A DNA stretch of 64,000 nucleotides. Source: Caloranaerobacter sp. TR13 (lineage in GTDB: Bacteria > Bacillota > Clostridia > Tissierellales > Thermohalobacteraceae). The DNA is taken from contig NZ_JXLL01000001.1 in assembly GCF_001316435.1 (NCBI RefSeq), positions 62,001 through 126,000 on the forward strand, written 5' to 3'. Position numbers and translations under genes: made by a program. The notes below the pieces were generated by a model. It was not told the origin of the DNA. It made no database searches and was given only the letters and a program-made list of their open reading frames with translations. This document shows positions 1-8,288 of this stretch, in pieces. Each line of letters starts with the position of its first letter. Position 1 is the stretch's first letter.

Positions 1-1
1 A

Positions 2-892
2 ATGAAATTAAAAACAACATATGTTGACGGTTTAATTTCCTTAGTGGATAAAGAAACTAATAAGATACATTCAACTTTTAATCAGACAATAACTACTACT
101 GGAAGAATAAGTAGTACTGAGCCTAATCTTCAGAATATACCTATAAAAACAGAAGAGGGAAGGAAAATTAGAAAAGTATTTATACCAAGTAGTGAAGAGT
201 ATAAGTTAGTTGATGCCGATTATTCACAAATTGAATTAAGAGTACTTGCTCATATTACAGACGATCCAAACTTAAAAGAAGCATTTTTTAATAATGAGGA
301 TATTCATACTAAAACAGCCGCTGAGGTATTTAATGTGCCAAAAGCAGATGTAACACCTCTAATGAGAAGTAGAGCTAAAGCTGTAAATTTTGGCATAATA
401 TACGGCATAAGTGATTATGGATTAGCAAGAGACTTGAACATTAGTAGAAAGGAAGCAAAGCTTTATATAGAAAACTATTTTGCAAAATACAAAAAAGTTA
501 AGGAATATATGGATAATATAATACAAGAAGGAAAAGAAAAAGGATATGTAGCGACAATTATGAATAGAAGAAGATATCTTCCAGAATTAAAGTCAAGGAA
601 TTTTAATATAAGATCTTTTGGGGAAAGAATGGCAATGAATACTCCTATACAAGGTAGCGCAGCAGATATAATAAAAATTGCTATGGTGAATGTTTTTAAT
701 GAATTGAGAAAGAAAAAATTAAAATCAAAATTAATATTACAAGTTCACGATGAGTTAATTATAGAGGCTCATAAAGATGAATTAGAACAAGTTAAGAAAA
801 TACTTAAGCTACAGATGGAAAATGCATTTAAATTAAGCGTTCCTTTAAAAGTTGACATGAAGATAGGTGATAGCTGGTATGAAACAAAATAA
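2..892 (+). CDS. polA: DNA polymerase I, C-terminal polymerase domain (partial)
   Basis: This is the C-terminal 296 residues of a family A DNA polymerase; the 5' end lies outside the window. The three polymerase motifs are visible: motif A (DADYSQIELR, about residues 71-80 of the fragment), motif B (RSRAKAVNFGIIYG, about 122-135) and motif C (QVHDEL, about 245). The aspartates of A and C bind the catalytic metals. The enzyme fills gaps and removes primers in replication and repair. Any 5' nuclease or 3' exonuclease domain cannot be judged from this fragment. The stop codon overlaps the start of coaE, so the two are probably cotranscribed. Confidence 0.96.
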   Translation: MKLKTTYVDGLISLVDKETNKIHSTFNQTITTTGRISSTEPNLQNIPIKTEEGRKIRKVFIPSSEEYKLVDADYSQIELRVLAHITDDPNLKEAFFNNEDIHTKTAAEVFNVPKADVTPLMRSRAKAVNFGIIYGISDYGLARDLNISRKEAKLYIENYFAKYKKVKEYMDNIIQEGKEKGYVATIMNRRRYLPELKSRNFNIRSFGERMAMNTPIQGSAADIIKIAMVNVFNELRKKKLKSKLILQVHDELIIEAHKDELEQVKKILKLQMENAFKLSVPLKVDMKIGDSWYETK

Positions 893-1502
893 AGCAAACC
901 ATATAAAAATTATAGGCATAACAGGTGGAATAGCTACTGGTAAAAGTACAGTTACTAATTTATTAAAAGAACTTGGATATATAGTTATTGATGCTGATAA
1001 AATAGCAAGAGAGGTAGTAGAAGTTGGTAAGATAGCATATTTAGATATTATTAAAGAGTTTGGAAAAGGTATATTACAAGAAAACAAACAAATTGATAGG
1101 AAAAAGCTTGGAGAAATTATTTTTAAAGATGTAGAAAAAAGAAGAAAATTGAATCAAATTATTCATCCAAGGATAATTCAAGAAATGATAAATAAAACAA
1201 ACCAGTATTCAGATGGAAACAAAGTAATATTTTTAGACATACCTTTGTTGATAGAGGAAAAAAATATACTAGAAAAGCAAGGGTTAAAGTTTGATGAAAT
1301 ATGGCTAGTATATGCAGATGAAGAGAATCAGTTAAGTAGATTGATTGAGAGAGACAAATTAGATATGGAAAATGCATTAGATAGGATACGTGCTCAAATG
1401 CCTATGACAGAAAAACTAAAAATTGCAGATATTATTATAGATAATAATAGAGGGATAAGCGAGTTGAAAGACCAGATTATAAAATTATTAAATAGGTATT
1501 AA
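879..1502 (+). CDS. coaE: Dephospho-CoA kinase
   Basis: This enzyme catalyses the last step of coenzyme A synthesis, the ATP-dependent 3'-phosphorylation of dephospho-CoA. The P-loop GITGGIATGKST is near the N terminus and is followed by the family's DADKIARE motif. The length of 207 residues is usual. I chose the ATG at 879 because AGGTGA at 864-869 is well spaced before it; an in-frame GTG at 867 has no such site. The gene overlaps the polA stop by 14 bases, and polA-coaE pairing is common in Clostridia. Confidence 0.95.
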   Translation: MKQNKANHIKIIGITGGIATGKSTVTNLLKELGYIVIDADKIAREVVEVGKIAYLDIIKEFGKGILQENKQIDRKKLGEIIFKDVEKRRKLNQIIHPRIIQEMINKTNQYSDGNKVIFLDIPLLIEEKNILEKQGLKFDEIWLVYADEENQLSRLIERDKLDMENALDRIRAQMPMTEKLKIADIIIDNNRGISELKDQIIKLLNRY

Positions 1503-1520
1503 TTTTTCGGAGGGATTTTT

Positions 1521-2090
1521 TTGCCTTTAAAAAAATACAGCAAAATTTCATCAATAATATGTGTTTTAGTAATAATTATAGCAGTTTTTATGAATTTAAA
1601 ATGGATAGGAAAAATTATATATCCATTGTATTATGAAGAGTATATTAAGAAATATTCTTATAAATATGATATTGACCCAATTTTAGTTGCTTCTATAATT
1701 AAAGTTGAAAGCAAGTATTATAAACAGGCGAAGTCACATAGAGGAGCTAAAGGATTGATGCAAATTTCGTCTATTACTGGGAGATGGGCAGCAGAAGAAA
1801 TAGGCATATTAGATTATAATGAAGATTATCTATATGATCCTGAAATTAATATTATGATAGGATGTTGGTATTTAAACAAGTTGCATAAGCAGTTTAATAA
1901 TGATATAAGATTAGTTTTAACTGCTTATAATGGAGGGAGTGGAAATGTAGAGAAATGGTTAAAGAATCCTATGTATAGTAGTGATGGTAAGAAACTTGAC
2001 CATATTCCTTTTACAGAGACTAAAGAATATGTTGAAAAAGTACTCAAAACGTATAAAATTTATAGATTTTTATATAAAAATATTTTGTAA
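1521..2090 (+). CDS. Membrane-anchored lytic murein transglycosylase (SLT domain)
   Basis: This is a peptidoglycan lytic transglycosylase of 189 residues. An N-terminal hydrophobic segment (about residues 10-30) anchors it or acts as an uncleaved signal. The SLT catalytic fold follows: the Glu is in ASIIKVES, then GAKGLMQI, and later LTAYNGGSGNV. It cleaves the MurNAc-GlcNAc bond to give anhydro-muropeptides outside the membrane. The start is TTG with GGAGGG at 1510-1515. The order polA-coaE-slt is typical of Clostridia. The specific physiological role (growth, sporulation or secretion) cannot be read from the sequence. Confidence 0.9.
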   Translation: MPLKKYSKISSIICVLVIIIAVFMNLKWIGKIIYPLYYEEYIKKYSYKYDIDPILVASIIKVESKYYKQAKSHRGAKGLMQISSITGRWAAEEIGILDYNEDYLYDPEINIMIGCWYLNKLHKQFNNDIRLVLTAYNGGSGNVEKWLKNPMYSSDGKKLDHIPFTETKEYVEKVLKTYKIYRFLYKNIL

Positions 2091-2109
2091 TTAATAAAAT
2101 CTAAACCTA

Positions 2110-2139
2110 TTGAACTTGAAAAAAAATAGCTGTTATAAT
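2110..2139 (+). promoter_or_regulatory. Probable sigma-A promoter for the solute-binding protein gene
   Basis: A -35 TTGAAC (2110-2115) and -10 TATAAT (2134-2139) are separated by 18 bp, with an extended -10 TG at 2131-2132. It lies in the gap between the transglycosylase gene and the lipoprotein gene. Called by eye from consensus only. Confidence 0.6.
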
Positions 2140-2198
2140 TAAATGTGTATATACTTAATTTTTGACAAGAGATGAAGAAAAAACAAGGAGGAGTTTTT

Positions 2199-3959
2199 TT
2201 GAGACATAAAAAATTATTAGTAGCATTTATAGTGCTTATGTTAACAATTAGTTTAATTGGCTGTGGGATAGATAATAAACTAGACGATATTAAGGGTAAG
2301 CAAAACGGAAGCGAAAGTACAGACCAAAAAAAAGTTTATGAACCAACCTTTGGTGGTGAAATAGTAGTACCTATCTCTTATATTAAAACATTTAATCCAT
2401 TATTGAGTAGTAACAAGAGTTTATATTATTTTAATAAATTGATATATGAAAGTTTATTTGATTTTGATGAAAACTTAAATTTAAAAAAAGTACTAGTAGA
2501 AGATTATAAAATCAGCAAAGATGGTCAAACTGTAGATATTAAGCTTAAAGATAATATCACATGGCACGATGGGTATAAGTTTACTGCTTCTGATGTAAAG
2601 TTTACAATAGATGTAATAAAATATGCTGCAAATGATGCTTTATACAAAGATATGTTAGCAGCTGCATTCAAGGCTGCTAAACCTACAGATATACAGCATA
2701 TTCTAAATGTTAAAATTATTGATGACTTGAACTTACAAATAAATTTTGATAGAGCTTATAGCAATGCGCTTGAAAGTTTGACATTTCCAATAATACCTAA
2801 ACACCAGTTTGTAGATGAAGGAGTTAAGACAAAAAAGAAAACATATTTAAAAGTTTTAAGTGAAGATATAGTTCCTATAGGCACAGGGCCATATAAATTT
2901 AGCAAATATAATAAGTTAAAATGGGTTGAGCTTGTAAGAAATGATGATTGGCATTTAGGCAGACCTTATATTTCTAAAATTATTGGAAAAATATTATCTG
3001 ATAATGAATTAGCAGTAGTGTCTTTTGAGACTGGACAATTAGATTTAACAAGAACAGAAGGTGTGGATTGGGAAAAATATGCTCAAAACAATAAAGTATC
3101 AATATATGAATATATTACTCAAAAATATGAGTTTCTAGGATTTAATTTTAAAAATGAACTTATTAATAGTGAGAAAGGTTTAGCTTTAAGAAAGGCAATT
3201 GCATATGGGATAAACAGGGATAATATAATTAATAAAGTTTATTTAGGCCATGCGACAAAAACAGATGTACCAATTTATCCAGATTCTTGGTTATTATCTC
3301 AAAAAAATGTTTACAATTATAGTATAGATAAAGCTAAAGAAATCTTGAATAAAGCTGGATGGAAAGATATAGATAACGATGGGATTTTAGAGGATGAAAA
3401 CGGTAAGAAATTAAAGGTTAGGCTGTTAACAAATTCGTATAATCCATTAAGGTTAAAAACTGCGAATATGATAATAGAAGATTTGAAAACAATTGGAATA
3501 GAAGTAATTCCACAATATGATGCTACAATTGATAATATAGATGCGGAAACTGCAGAAAAACAATGGAATGACATGATTAATCAGATTAAAAACGGCAATT
3601 TTGACTTAGTACTTCTGGGCTGGGAATTATCTTTACTTCCTGATTTATCTTTTGCTTTTCATTCAACTCAAATAAAAGAAGGAAGTAATTTTATTAATTA
3701 TAAAAATGAAAGTATGGATAAACTTTTAGTAAAAGCTTTTAGAGCTACTACTAGATCAGAAAAGAAAGATGTTTATGAAGAAATTCAGAAGCTAATAGTT
3801 GATGATTTACCTTATGTAAGTTTATTTTTTAGAAATAATGCAATACTTGTTGATGGTAAAATAAAAGGTGAAATAACGCCTAACTATGCAAATATATATA
3901 GTAATATCGACAAATGGTTTGTTCCAAAAGAATTTCAAGAACAGAAAGAGAATGATTAA
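2199..3959 (+). CDS. ABC transporter substrate-binding lipoprotein (family 5, oligopeptide type)
   Basis: This extracytoplasmic solute-binding protein of the DppA/OppA type has about 586 residues. The N terminus is a lipoprotein signal ending in the lipobox LIGC. Family features include the early 'TFNPLLSS' segment, the 'GTGPYKF' motif and a 'LRKAIAYGINRD' segment. The TTG at 2199 follows an excellent AAGGAGGAG (2185-2193). The upstream in-frame ATG at 2172 overlaps that site and is unlikely. It has its own promoter. No permease or ATPase genes are adjacent, so it must work with a transporter encoded elsewhere; the ligand is unknown, with peptides the family default. Confidence 0.9.
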   Translation: MRHKKLLVAFIVLMLTISLIGCGIDNKLDDIKGKQNGSESTDQKKVYEPTFGGEIVVPISYIKTFNPLLSSNKSLYYFNKLIYESLFDFDENLNLKKVLVEDYKISKDGQTVDIKLKDNITWHDGYKFTASDVKFTIDVIKYAANDALYKDMLAAAFKAAKPTDIQHILNVKIIDDLNLQINFDRAYSNALESLTFPIIPKHQFVDEGVKTKKKTYLKVLSEDIVPIGTGPYKFSKYNKLKWVELVRNDDWHLGRPYISKIIGKILSDNELAVVSFETGQLDLTRTEGVDWEKYAQNNKVSIYEYITQKYEFLGFNFKNELINSEKGLALRKAIAYGINRDNIINKVYLGHATKTDVPIYPDSWLLSQKNVYNYSIDKAKEILNKAGWKDIDNDGILEDENGKKLKVRLLTNSYNPLRLKTANMIIEDLKTIGIEVIPQYDATIDNIDAETAEKQWNDMINQIKNGNFDLVLLGWELSLLPDLSFAFHSTQIKEGSNFINYKNESMDKLLVKAFRATTRSEKKDVYEEIQKLIVDDLPYVSLFFRNNAILVDGKIKGEITPNYANIYSNIDKWFVPKEFQEQKEND

Positions 3960-3971
3960 TTAGATTATAAC

Positions 3972-4000
3972 TTGACATAGACATGATTAGCAGCTATACT
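3972..4000 (+). promoter_or_regulatory. Promoter of tRNA-Leu
   Basis: A perfect -35 TTGACA (3972-3977) and -10 TATACT (3995-4000) with a 17 bp spacer end 19 bp before the tRNA. Confidence 0.85.
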
Positions 4001-4019
4001 AAGAAAGTGTTTGATAAGC

Positions 4020-4106
4020 GCCGTGGTGGTGGAATTGGCAGACACGCTATCTTGAGGGGGTAGTAGGCAAAAGCCTGTGCGGGTTCGAGTCCCGCCCACG
4101 GCACCA
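4020..4106 (+). tRNA. tRNA-Leu (anticodon GAG)
   Basis: This is an 87-nt class II tRNA with encoded CCA. The acceptor arm GCCGTGG (4020-4026) pairs with CCACGGC (4096-4102), and the T-arm carries GGTTCGAGTCC. The anticodon arm CTATC/GGTAG encloses a seven-base loop whose central triplet is GAG, which reads CUC and CUU leucine codons. The long variable arm fits leucine. It is flanked by its own promoter and terminator. It is a good partner for the CUU specifier of the leuS T-box in this window. Confidence 0.95.
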
Positions 4107-4115
4107 TAAGATAAT

Positions 4116-4145
4116 AAAGGGAGCGTTAAGCTCCCTTTCTTTTTT
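4116..4145 (+). terminator. Rho-independent terminator after tRNA-Leu
   Basis: The stem AAAGGGAGC/GCTCCCTTT with loop GTTAA is followed by a T-rich tract. Confidence 0.9.
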
Positions 4146-4161
4146 ATTTAAGAGTATTCTT

Positions 4162-4251
4162 TTAATAGCAATAGCAGAATAATATAACTAATAGTAAGAA
4201 GAAGAACAATAAGCTGTCATTGTAGCCATATCCGCATTGAGTATCAGCCAT
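4162..4251 (-). CDS. Tiny hydrophobic Cys/Gly peptide 1 of 3
   Basis: This 29-residue open frame is preceded on its strand by GGAGGG (complement of 4258-4263). The peptide has a short polar, Gly/Tyr-containing head (MADTQCGYGYND) and one membrane-spanning stretch (SLLFFFLLLVILF), and it ends in CYCY. The head-plus-FFFLLLV architecture recurs in two neighbouring frames on the same strand, which is the main evidence that it is real. The function is unknown. The form resembles the very small Gly-rich, single-helix peptides found in spore-forming Firmicutes; that comparison is an inference. Confidence 0.7.
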   Translation of the reverse strand: MADTQCGYGYNDSLLFFFLLLVILFCYCY

Positions 4252-4338
4252 ATATATCCCTCCTATATTGGCATTTACATATACTTGAAGTATAGCTATT
4301 ATAGATATTTATTTTGAATATTAGAATGTTTTGTAAAA

Positions 4339-4467
4339 TTATCTGTTACAACCAAATCCTCCGTAGCAATTGCAGAATATTATAACTAACAATAGGAAGA
4401 AGAACAACAATTCGCTGCCGCCGTCACTACTGAATAATCCGCCTAGAAGACCTTTTCCTTCAGCCAT
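4339..4467 (-). CDS. Tiny hydrophobic Cys/Gly peptide 2 of 3
   Basis: This 42-residue frame has GGAGG (complement of 4475-4479) upstream. It reads as a Gly-rich head (MAEGKGLLGGLFSSDGGSE), a helix LLFFFLLLVIIF and a Cys/Gly tail (CNCYGGFGCNR). It is a paralogue of the frames at 4162 and 4559. On the minus strand about 40-70 bases upstream is CATATTATA (complement of 4510-4518), preceded after 16 bp by CACC (complement of 4535-4538). This resembles a sigma-K promoter (mACm-16/17-CATAnnnTA), which would make it a late mother-cell sporulation gene. That regulation is a hypothesis. Confidence 0.75.
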   Translation of the reverse strand: MAEGKGLLGGLFSSDGGSELLFFFLLLVIIFCNCYGGFGCNR

Positions 4468-4558
4468 ATATATAACCTCCTTATTTTACCTATATTTTCT
4501 TGGTCACTATATAATATGATTAGAGTTTAAAATGGGTGAAAAAGATTTTGATTTTATT

Positions 4559-4666
4559 TTAGTAATTGTGACCAAAGCCACCAAATAGAATTACAAGTAT
4601 TAAGAAGAAGAAAAGTAAGCTTTCATTTCCACCGCCAAATAAACCATCAAAAAGACCTTTTGACAT
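4559..4666 (-). CDS. Tiny hydrophobic Gly peptide 3 of 3
   Basis: This 35-residue frame is preceded by AAGGAGG on its strand (complement of 4675-4681). It has the same design as its two downstream neighbours: head MSKGLFDGLFGGGNE, helix SLLFFFLILVILF and tail GGFGHNY, here without cysteine. It is the most upstream of the three on the minus strand and has a candidate sigma-A promoter (4709-4737). Function unknown; a small membrane or spore-envelope peptide is the most economical idea. Confidence 0.75.
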   Translation of the reverse strand: MSKGLFDGLFGGGNESLLFFFLILVILFGGFGHNY

Positions 4667-4708
4667 GAAATAAACCTCCTTATTTTAATCTATTTTTTAG
4701 GTTAATAC

Positions 4709-4737
4709 ATTATATAAATAAAACTACTATTTTGACA
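4709..4737 (-). promoter_or_regulatory. Candidate promoter of the tiny-peptide cluster
   Basis: On the minus strand TGTCAA (4732-4737) and TATAAT (4709-4714) are 17 bp apart. The -35 hexamer is the exact complement of the TTGACA used by the divergent GGDEF gene promoter. Confidence 0.5.
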
Positions 4738-4760
4738 CAGAAAAAGTTAACTGTTAAAAT
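4732..4760 (+). promoter_or_regulatory. Promoter of the diguanylate cyclase gene
   Basis: TTGACA (4732-4737) and TAAAAT (4755-4760) have a 17 bp spacer. The predicted transcript has a leader of about 85 nt before the ATG at 4851. Confidence 0.7.
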
Positions 4761-4850
4761 TTAAATAATAAATATTAATAATATTTTGAAGGAAAAAAGG
4801 AACATTTATTGAATAATACTATATAAATAATTGGGGTAAGGGGTTTTAAT

Positions 4851-6560
4851 ATGCTAAGTAAATTAAGAGAGCATTATGAAGTTATTATTGGGACTATTGG
4901 TTTCGGATTACTTTTTTTATTAGCTGTTACTAATAAAGAGTATTATTACTTTGATGTTTCATTATTTGCAGTTTTGAGTATATCAGGAATTTTACTAGAG
5001 AGAATAAGTATAAAAATTGATGATTATACTATAACACTAGGTTCGGCAGTAATGTTGGGTTCTTATTTTATTAGTGGGCTTGTACCGACTTTATGGTTAA
5101 TTTTTATAGTATTTATGACATCAAATTATCTTTACTATCATAAACAAGCAAAAAGAACATACTTTAATATGGGTATGTTTTTTACAATGTTTATATTGTC
5201 TCATTATATAATAAAAGCAGCAGGAAGGCAGATAAATTACATTAATAGTATTGATGATATAATAAATTGTATAATATTTGGATTAACAATTTTTGTTACA
5301 AATTGGATTATATTTTTGATGCAAAATATAGGAAAGATTAACGATGAATTAGCAAATATAATGGAAGCTTTAAAATGGGATTTTTATACTAATTTTATAG
5401 TTATTCCATTATCAATATTAATGTCATATTCATACCAGCAATATAGTTTTGTTGGTTTAATTGTATTTATTTTGTTGATTATAACTTTCAACTCGTTATT
5501 TAGATTAATGAGGAATTTAGTATTTATAAATAAAGGATTAAGTTTATCTCATCAAGTTTCTGCATCAATAGTTTCTAAGTTGGATTTAAGTGAGACAATA
5601 TCTAATATTTTAATTGGGATAAAACAGTTAGTGAACTGTGATTATTGTGCTTTGATTGAATTTGATAAAAGCAGCTGTACTGCAAAGACCCTAGATTTTA
5701 ATGCAGAAGAGTATATAAATTTTGATAGCAAAATAATTGATAATTACCTAACTAAGCATTTTGAAGAGATATTAAATTTAAAAGAAAGTTTTGTGCTTGA
5801 TGATGTTAAGAAGAGTAAATATATAGATGATTCTGTAAAAGTGCCAGAAGATTTGGTTTCGTTAATATATGAACCTTTGATTTTAGACAGTGAAATAATT
5901 GGATGTGTATTAATTAGTAGTAAATATAGAGGCAGATTTTCTAAAGAACAATTATATATTTTAGACAATCTAGCAAGCCAAATTGTGGTAGCTATAGAAA
6001 ATGCAAGATTATATAAGAGAATATATAACAATGCTATAAAAGATGAGTTGACAGGATTATACAATCAGAGATATTTTTTTAATACTTTAGATTCATTAAC
6101 GGATATATGTGCATCCTGTACTATTAGAAATTGTATTAAATGTAATAAAACTAGTCTTATAATCTTTGATATTGATCACTTTAAAAAAATAAATGATACT
6201 TATGGACACCAGACAGGGGACAAAATCCTTAGTGAAATAGCAAATATAATTAGAAATAATGTTAGAGCAAATGATAAAGTATTTAGATACGGTGGAGAAG
6301 AGTTTACAGTAATATTACCAAATACTGATCAACAACATGCTTATTATATAGCAGAGAGGATAAGGAAGGTTGTTGAAAATACTAAGTTTTATAGTGCAGA
6401 TGGAAATGAGATAAAAGTAACAATAAGTGGTGGATTAGCTGAATTTCCAAAGGAAGCAGATTCTGGTGCAAGCCTATTAGCATACGCAGACAGAGCCATG
6501 TATATAGGAGCAAAAAAACAAGGAAGAAATAGAATTAGTAAATATGTAGCAAGTATGTAG
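4851..6560 (+). CDS. Membrane GAF-GGDEF diguanylate cyclase with a CxxC-x4-CxxC insert
   Basis: This 569-residue protein probably makes cyclic di-GMP from GTP. The N-terminal 220 residues hold several hydrophobic helices. A GAF-like sensory domain follows (about 230-390), and then a GGDEF domain (about 395-565) with DELTGLYNQRYF, DIDHFKKIND and the active-site signature GGEEF (about 481-485). All residues expected for GTP and metal binding are present. Unusually, four cysteines sit at residues 420, 423, 428 and 431, between the first GGDEF helix and the metal-binding DIDHFK segment. The RBS is AAGGGG before the ATG. Confidence 0.9.
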   Translation: MLSKLREHYEVIIGTIGFGLLFLLAVTNKEYYYFDVSLFAVLSISGILLERISIKIDDYTITLGSAVMLGSYFISGLVPTLWLIFIVFMTSNYLYYHKQAKRTYFNMGMFFTMFILSHYIIKAAGRQINYINSIDDIINCIIFGLTIFVTNWIIFLMQNIGKINDELANIMEALKWDFYTNFIVIPLSILMSYSYQQYSFVGLIVFILLIITFNSLFRLMRNLVFINKGLSLSHQVSASIVSKLDLSETISNILIGIKQLVNCDYCALIEFDKSSCTAKTLDFNAEEYINFDSKIIDNYLTKHFEEILNLKESFVLDDVKKSKYIDDSVKVPEDLVSLIYEPLILDSEIIGCVLISSKYRGRFSKEQLYILDNLASQIVVAIENARLYKRIYNNAIKDELTGLYNQRYFFNTLDSLTDICASCTIRNCIKCNKTSLIIFDIDHFKKINDTYGHQTGDKILSEIANIIRNNVRANDKVFRYGGEEFTVILPNTDQQHAYYIAERIRKVVENTKFYSADGNEIKVTISGGLAEFPKEADSGASLLAYADRAMYIGAKKQGRNRISKYVASM

Positions 6561-6587
6561 CTATCTTAGCTGATTGGGGGCGAGATA

Positions 6588-7448
6588 TTGAGGAGTTCGA
6601 GAAGAAAAAAGAAAAGTAAAAAAGATAAGTTGTTGACAATATTTGTATTTTTCATCTTAGCACCCATTATATCAATAGCTATAGGTATTTTGATTGTTCA
6701 AAATATAATATTGCCTCATTTTGAAGATATTAGTGCTACTAAACCTTTAAGTGAAGTTGAAAATGGTCTGAGTAACAATGAGACTAATGAGAATGTAGTT
6801 AAAGATGTAGATAAACAAGAAATTGATGATTTAAAAAATTTAGAATTAACAGTTGAAGGATTTGATCTATATAATATTCAATTAGGTAGTTTTAGCAATA
6901 TTGAAAATGCTAAGGCTTTAAGGAAAGAATTAAGAGAAAAAGAGGTAGATGGTTATATTGTTAAGATAAGTAACTATAAAGTATTTTATGGGACTTTTCT
7001 TAATAGGGAAATATGTGATAAAGTGTTAATGAGTGTTAGAGAATCATATAAAGATGCATTTGTAAATAAAATAACTGTTGATAACCTTGTAATAAAGTAT
7101 GATAGTAATGAGCAGGAAACTGCTGATAAGATAAATGAAATTATTAAAACATTTAAAAAGGCGTTTGATGAAGAGACTTCTTTATGGTATTATGCTCTTG
7201 TACAAAAAGATGTAGAAGAAATAATTAAAACAATAAAGAAAAATAATGATAAGATAAATAAATTATTAAACAATATAAATGAGGATATACAAAACCCTGA
7301 TTTTAATGATATTTTATATAATATCAGAATGAATGCAAAAGAAAGAGATCAGATTTTACAAAACTTAATAAGTAATGAAGAAACTATTCAAGATAGTTAT
7401 GATAAGTATTATAAGATGTTATTTGATTTTATAAAAATTTTTAATTAG
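6588..7448 (+). CDS. Single-pass membrane protein with SPOR domain
   Basis: This 286-residue protein has a very basic N terminus, one transmembrane helix (about 16-42) and an acidic linker. A SPOR-type domain follows (about 95-165: YNIQLGSFSNIENAKALRKE ... VFYGTF), and then a charged helical C-terminal region. SPOR domains bind glycan strands lacking stem peptides, at septa and in engulfing sporangia. The layout resembles SpoIIB-type proteins, but I cannot call orthology. The TTG start at 6588 has a GGGGGCGAG site upstream. It begins 27 bp after the cyclase gene. Confidence 0.7.
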   Translation: MRSSRRKKKSKKDKLLTIFVFFILAPIISIAIGILIVQNIILPHFEDISATKPLSEVENGLSNNETNENVVKDVDKQEIDDLKNLELTVEGFDLYNIQLGSFSNIENAKALRKELREKEVDGYIVKISNYKVFYGTFLNREICDKVLMSVRESYKDAFVNKITVDNLVIKYDSNEQETADKINEIIKTFKKAFDEETSLWYYALVQKDVEEIIKTIKKNNDKINKLLNNINEDIQNPDFNDILYNIRMNAKERDQILQNLISNEETIQDSYDKYYKMLFDFIKIFN

Positions 7449-7467
7449 CTATAATAGGAGTGGTATT

Positions 7468-7830
7468 GTGAAATTAGAAGAGATAAAGGAAATACTAGAT
7501 GCTGAAGTGCTAACTGGTGAGGAATATCTAGATAGAGAAGTTATTTCTGCTTTTGGATCGGATTTAATGAGCGATGTTTTAGCTTTTGTAGATGATGGAT
7601 CAGTTTTACTTACAGGTTTAACAAACCCACAAGTTATTAGAACTGCTGAAATGATAGACTTGTATGCTATTGTATTTGTAAGAGGCAAAAAACCAAGCAA
7701 AGAAATTATTGAAATGGCAAAATCACACAATATAACTGTTCTATTGACTGATTATACATTGTATACGGCATGTGGGAAGCTATATGAAAAAGGATTAAGA
7801 GGTATTTCTATAGAAGGAGCAACAAGGTAG
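7468..7830 (+). CDS. DRTGG-domain protein 1
   Basis: This 120-residue stand-alone DRTGG-type domain resembles the region found in phosphotransacetylase N termini and beside CBS domains. Support comes from the pattern LTGEEYLDREV...GSDLMSDVLAFV...LLTGLTNPQVIRTAEM and the later 'ITVLLTDYTLYTACGKLYEKGL'. The biochemical function of the domain is not established; ligand or nucleotide sensing is a usual guess. The start is GTG with AGGAGTGG upstream. It is the first gene of a tightly packed six-gene set ending at 11157, abutting the next gene with no gap. Confidence 0.8.
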   Translation: MKLEEIKEILDAEVLTGEEYLDREVISAFGSDLMSDVLAFVDDGSVLLTGLTNPQVIRTAEMIDLYAIVFVRGKKPSKEIIEMAKSHNITVLLTDYTLYTACGKLYEKGLRGISIEGATR

Positions 7831-8265
7831 ATGAATGAGAAGAATTCTATAAAGCTTGAATATGAGATTTTACAAAATGATTTTACAAGAGCTGGTGAAG
7901 CTTCTAGTAATATAAAGAAAATTTTGAAACAGCTTGGAATAGAAGCAAAAATAGTTAGAAAAGTAGCTATAGCAACTTATGAAGCAGAGATGAACATAGT
8001 AATACATTCATATGGTGGGAAAATAAAAGTTATAATAACAGAGCAGTATGTTGATATTTATGCAATAGATAAAGGGCCTGGTATTAAAGATATTGAACTT
8101 GCTATGAAAGAGGGCTATTCAACAGCACCAAATCATATTCGAGAATTAGGATTTGGCGCTGGAATGGGATTACCGAATATGAAAAGATGTGCTGATGAAT
8201 TTAACATAAAGTCTAGTCCTAATGGTAAAACAGAAGTTTATATGAGGATTTATATAAGTAAATAA
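7831..8265 (+). CDS. RsbW-like anti-sigma / serine kinase ATPase
   Basis: This 144-residue GHKL ATPase domain has an N-box (EAEMNIVIHSYGG), a G1 box (AIDKGPGIKD) and a G2 region (LGFGAGMGLPNMKR). Small proteins of this kind are anti-sigma factors or serine kinases in partner-switching pathways. No sigma factor, STAS antagonist or PP2C phosphatase gene is adjacent, so its target is unknown. It begins on the base after the stop of the DRTGG gene, which implies translational coupling. Confidence 0.85.
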   Translation: MNEKNSIKLEYEILQNDFTRAGEASSNIKKILKQLGIEAKIVRKVAIATYEAEMNIVIHSYGGKIKVIITEQYVDIYAIDKGPGIKDIELAMKEGYSTAPNHIRELGFGAGMGLPNMKRCADEFNIKSSPNGKTEVYMRIYISK

Positions 8266-8288
8266 ACAAAATCTAGTAGGTGATTTTT

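Noticed and set aside
2172-2198. Upstream ATG start for the solute-binding lipoprotein
   Set aside because: It overlaps the ribosome binding site that serves the TTG at 2199 and would add charged residues before the signal peptide.
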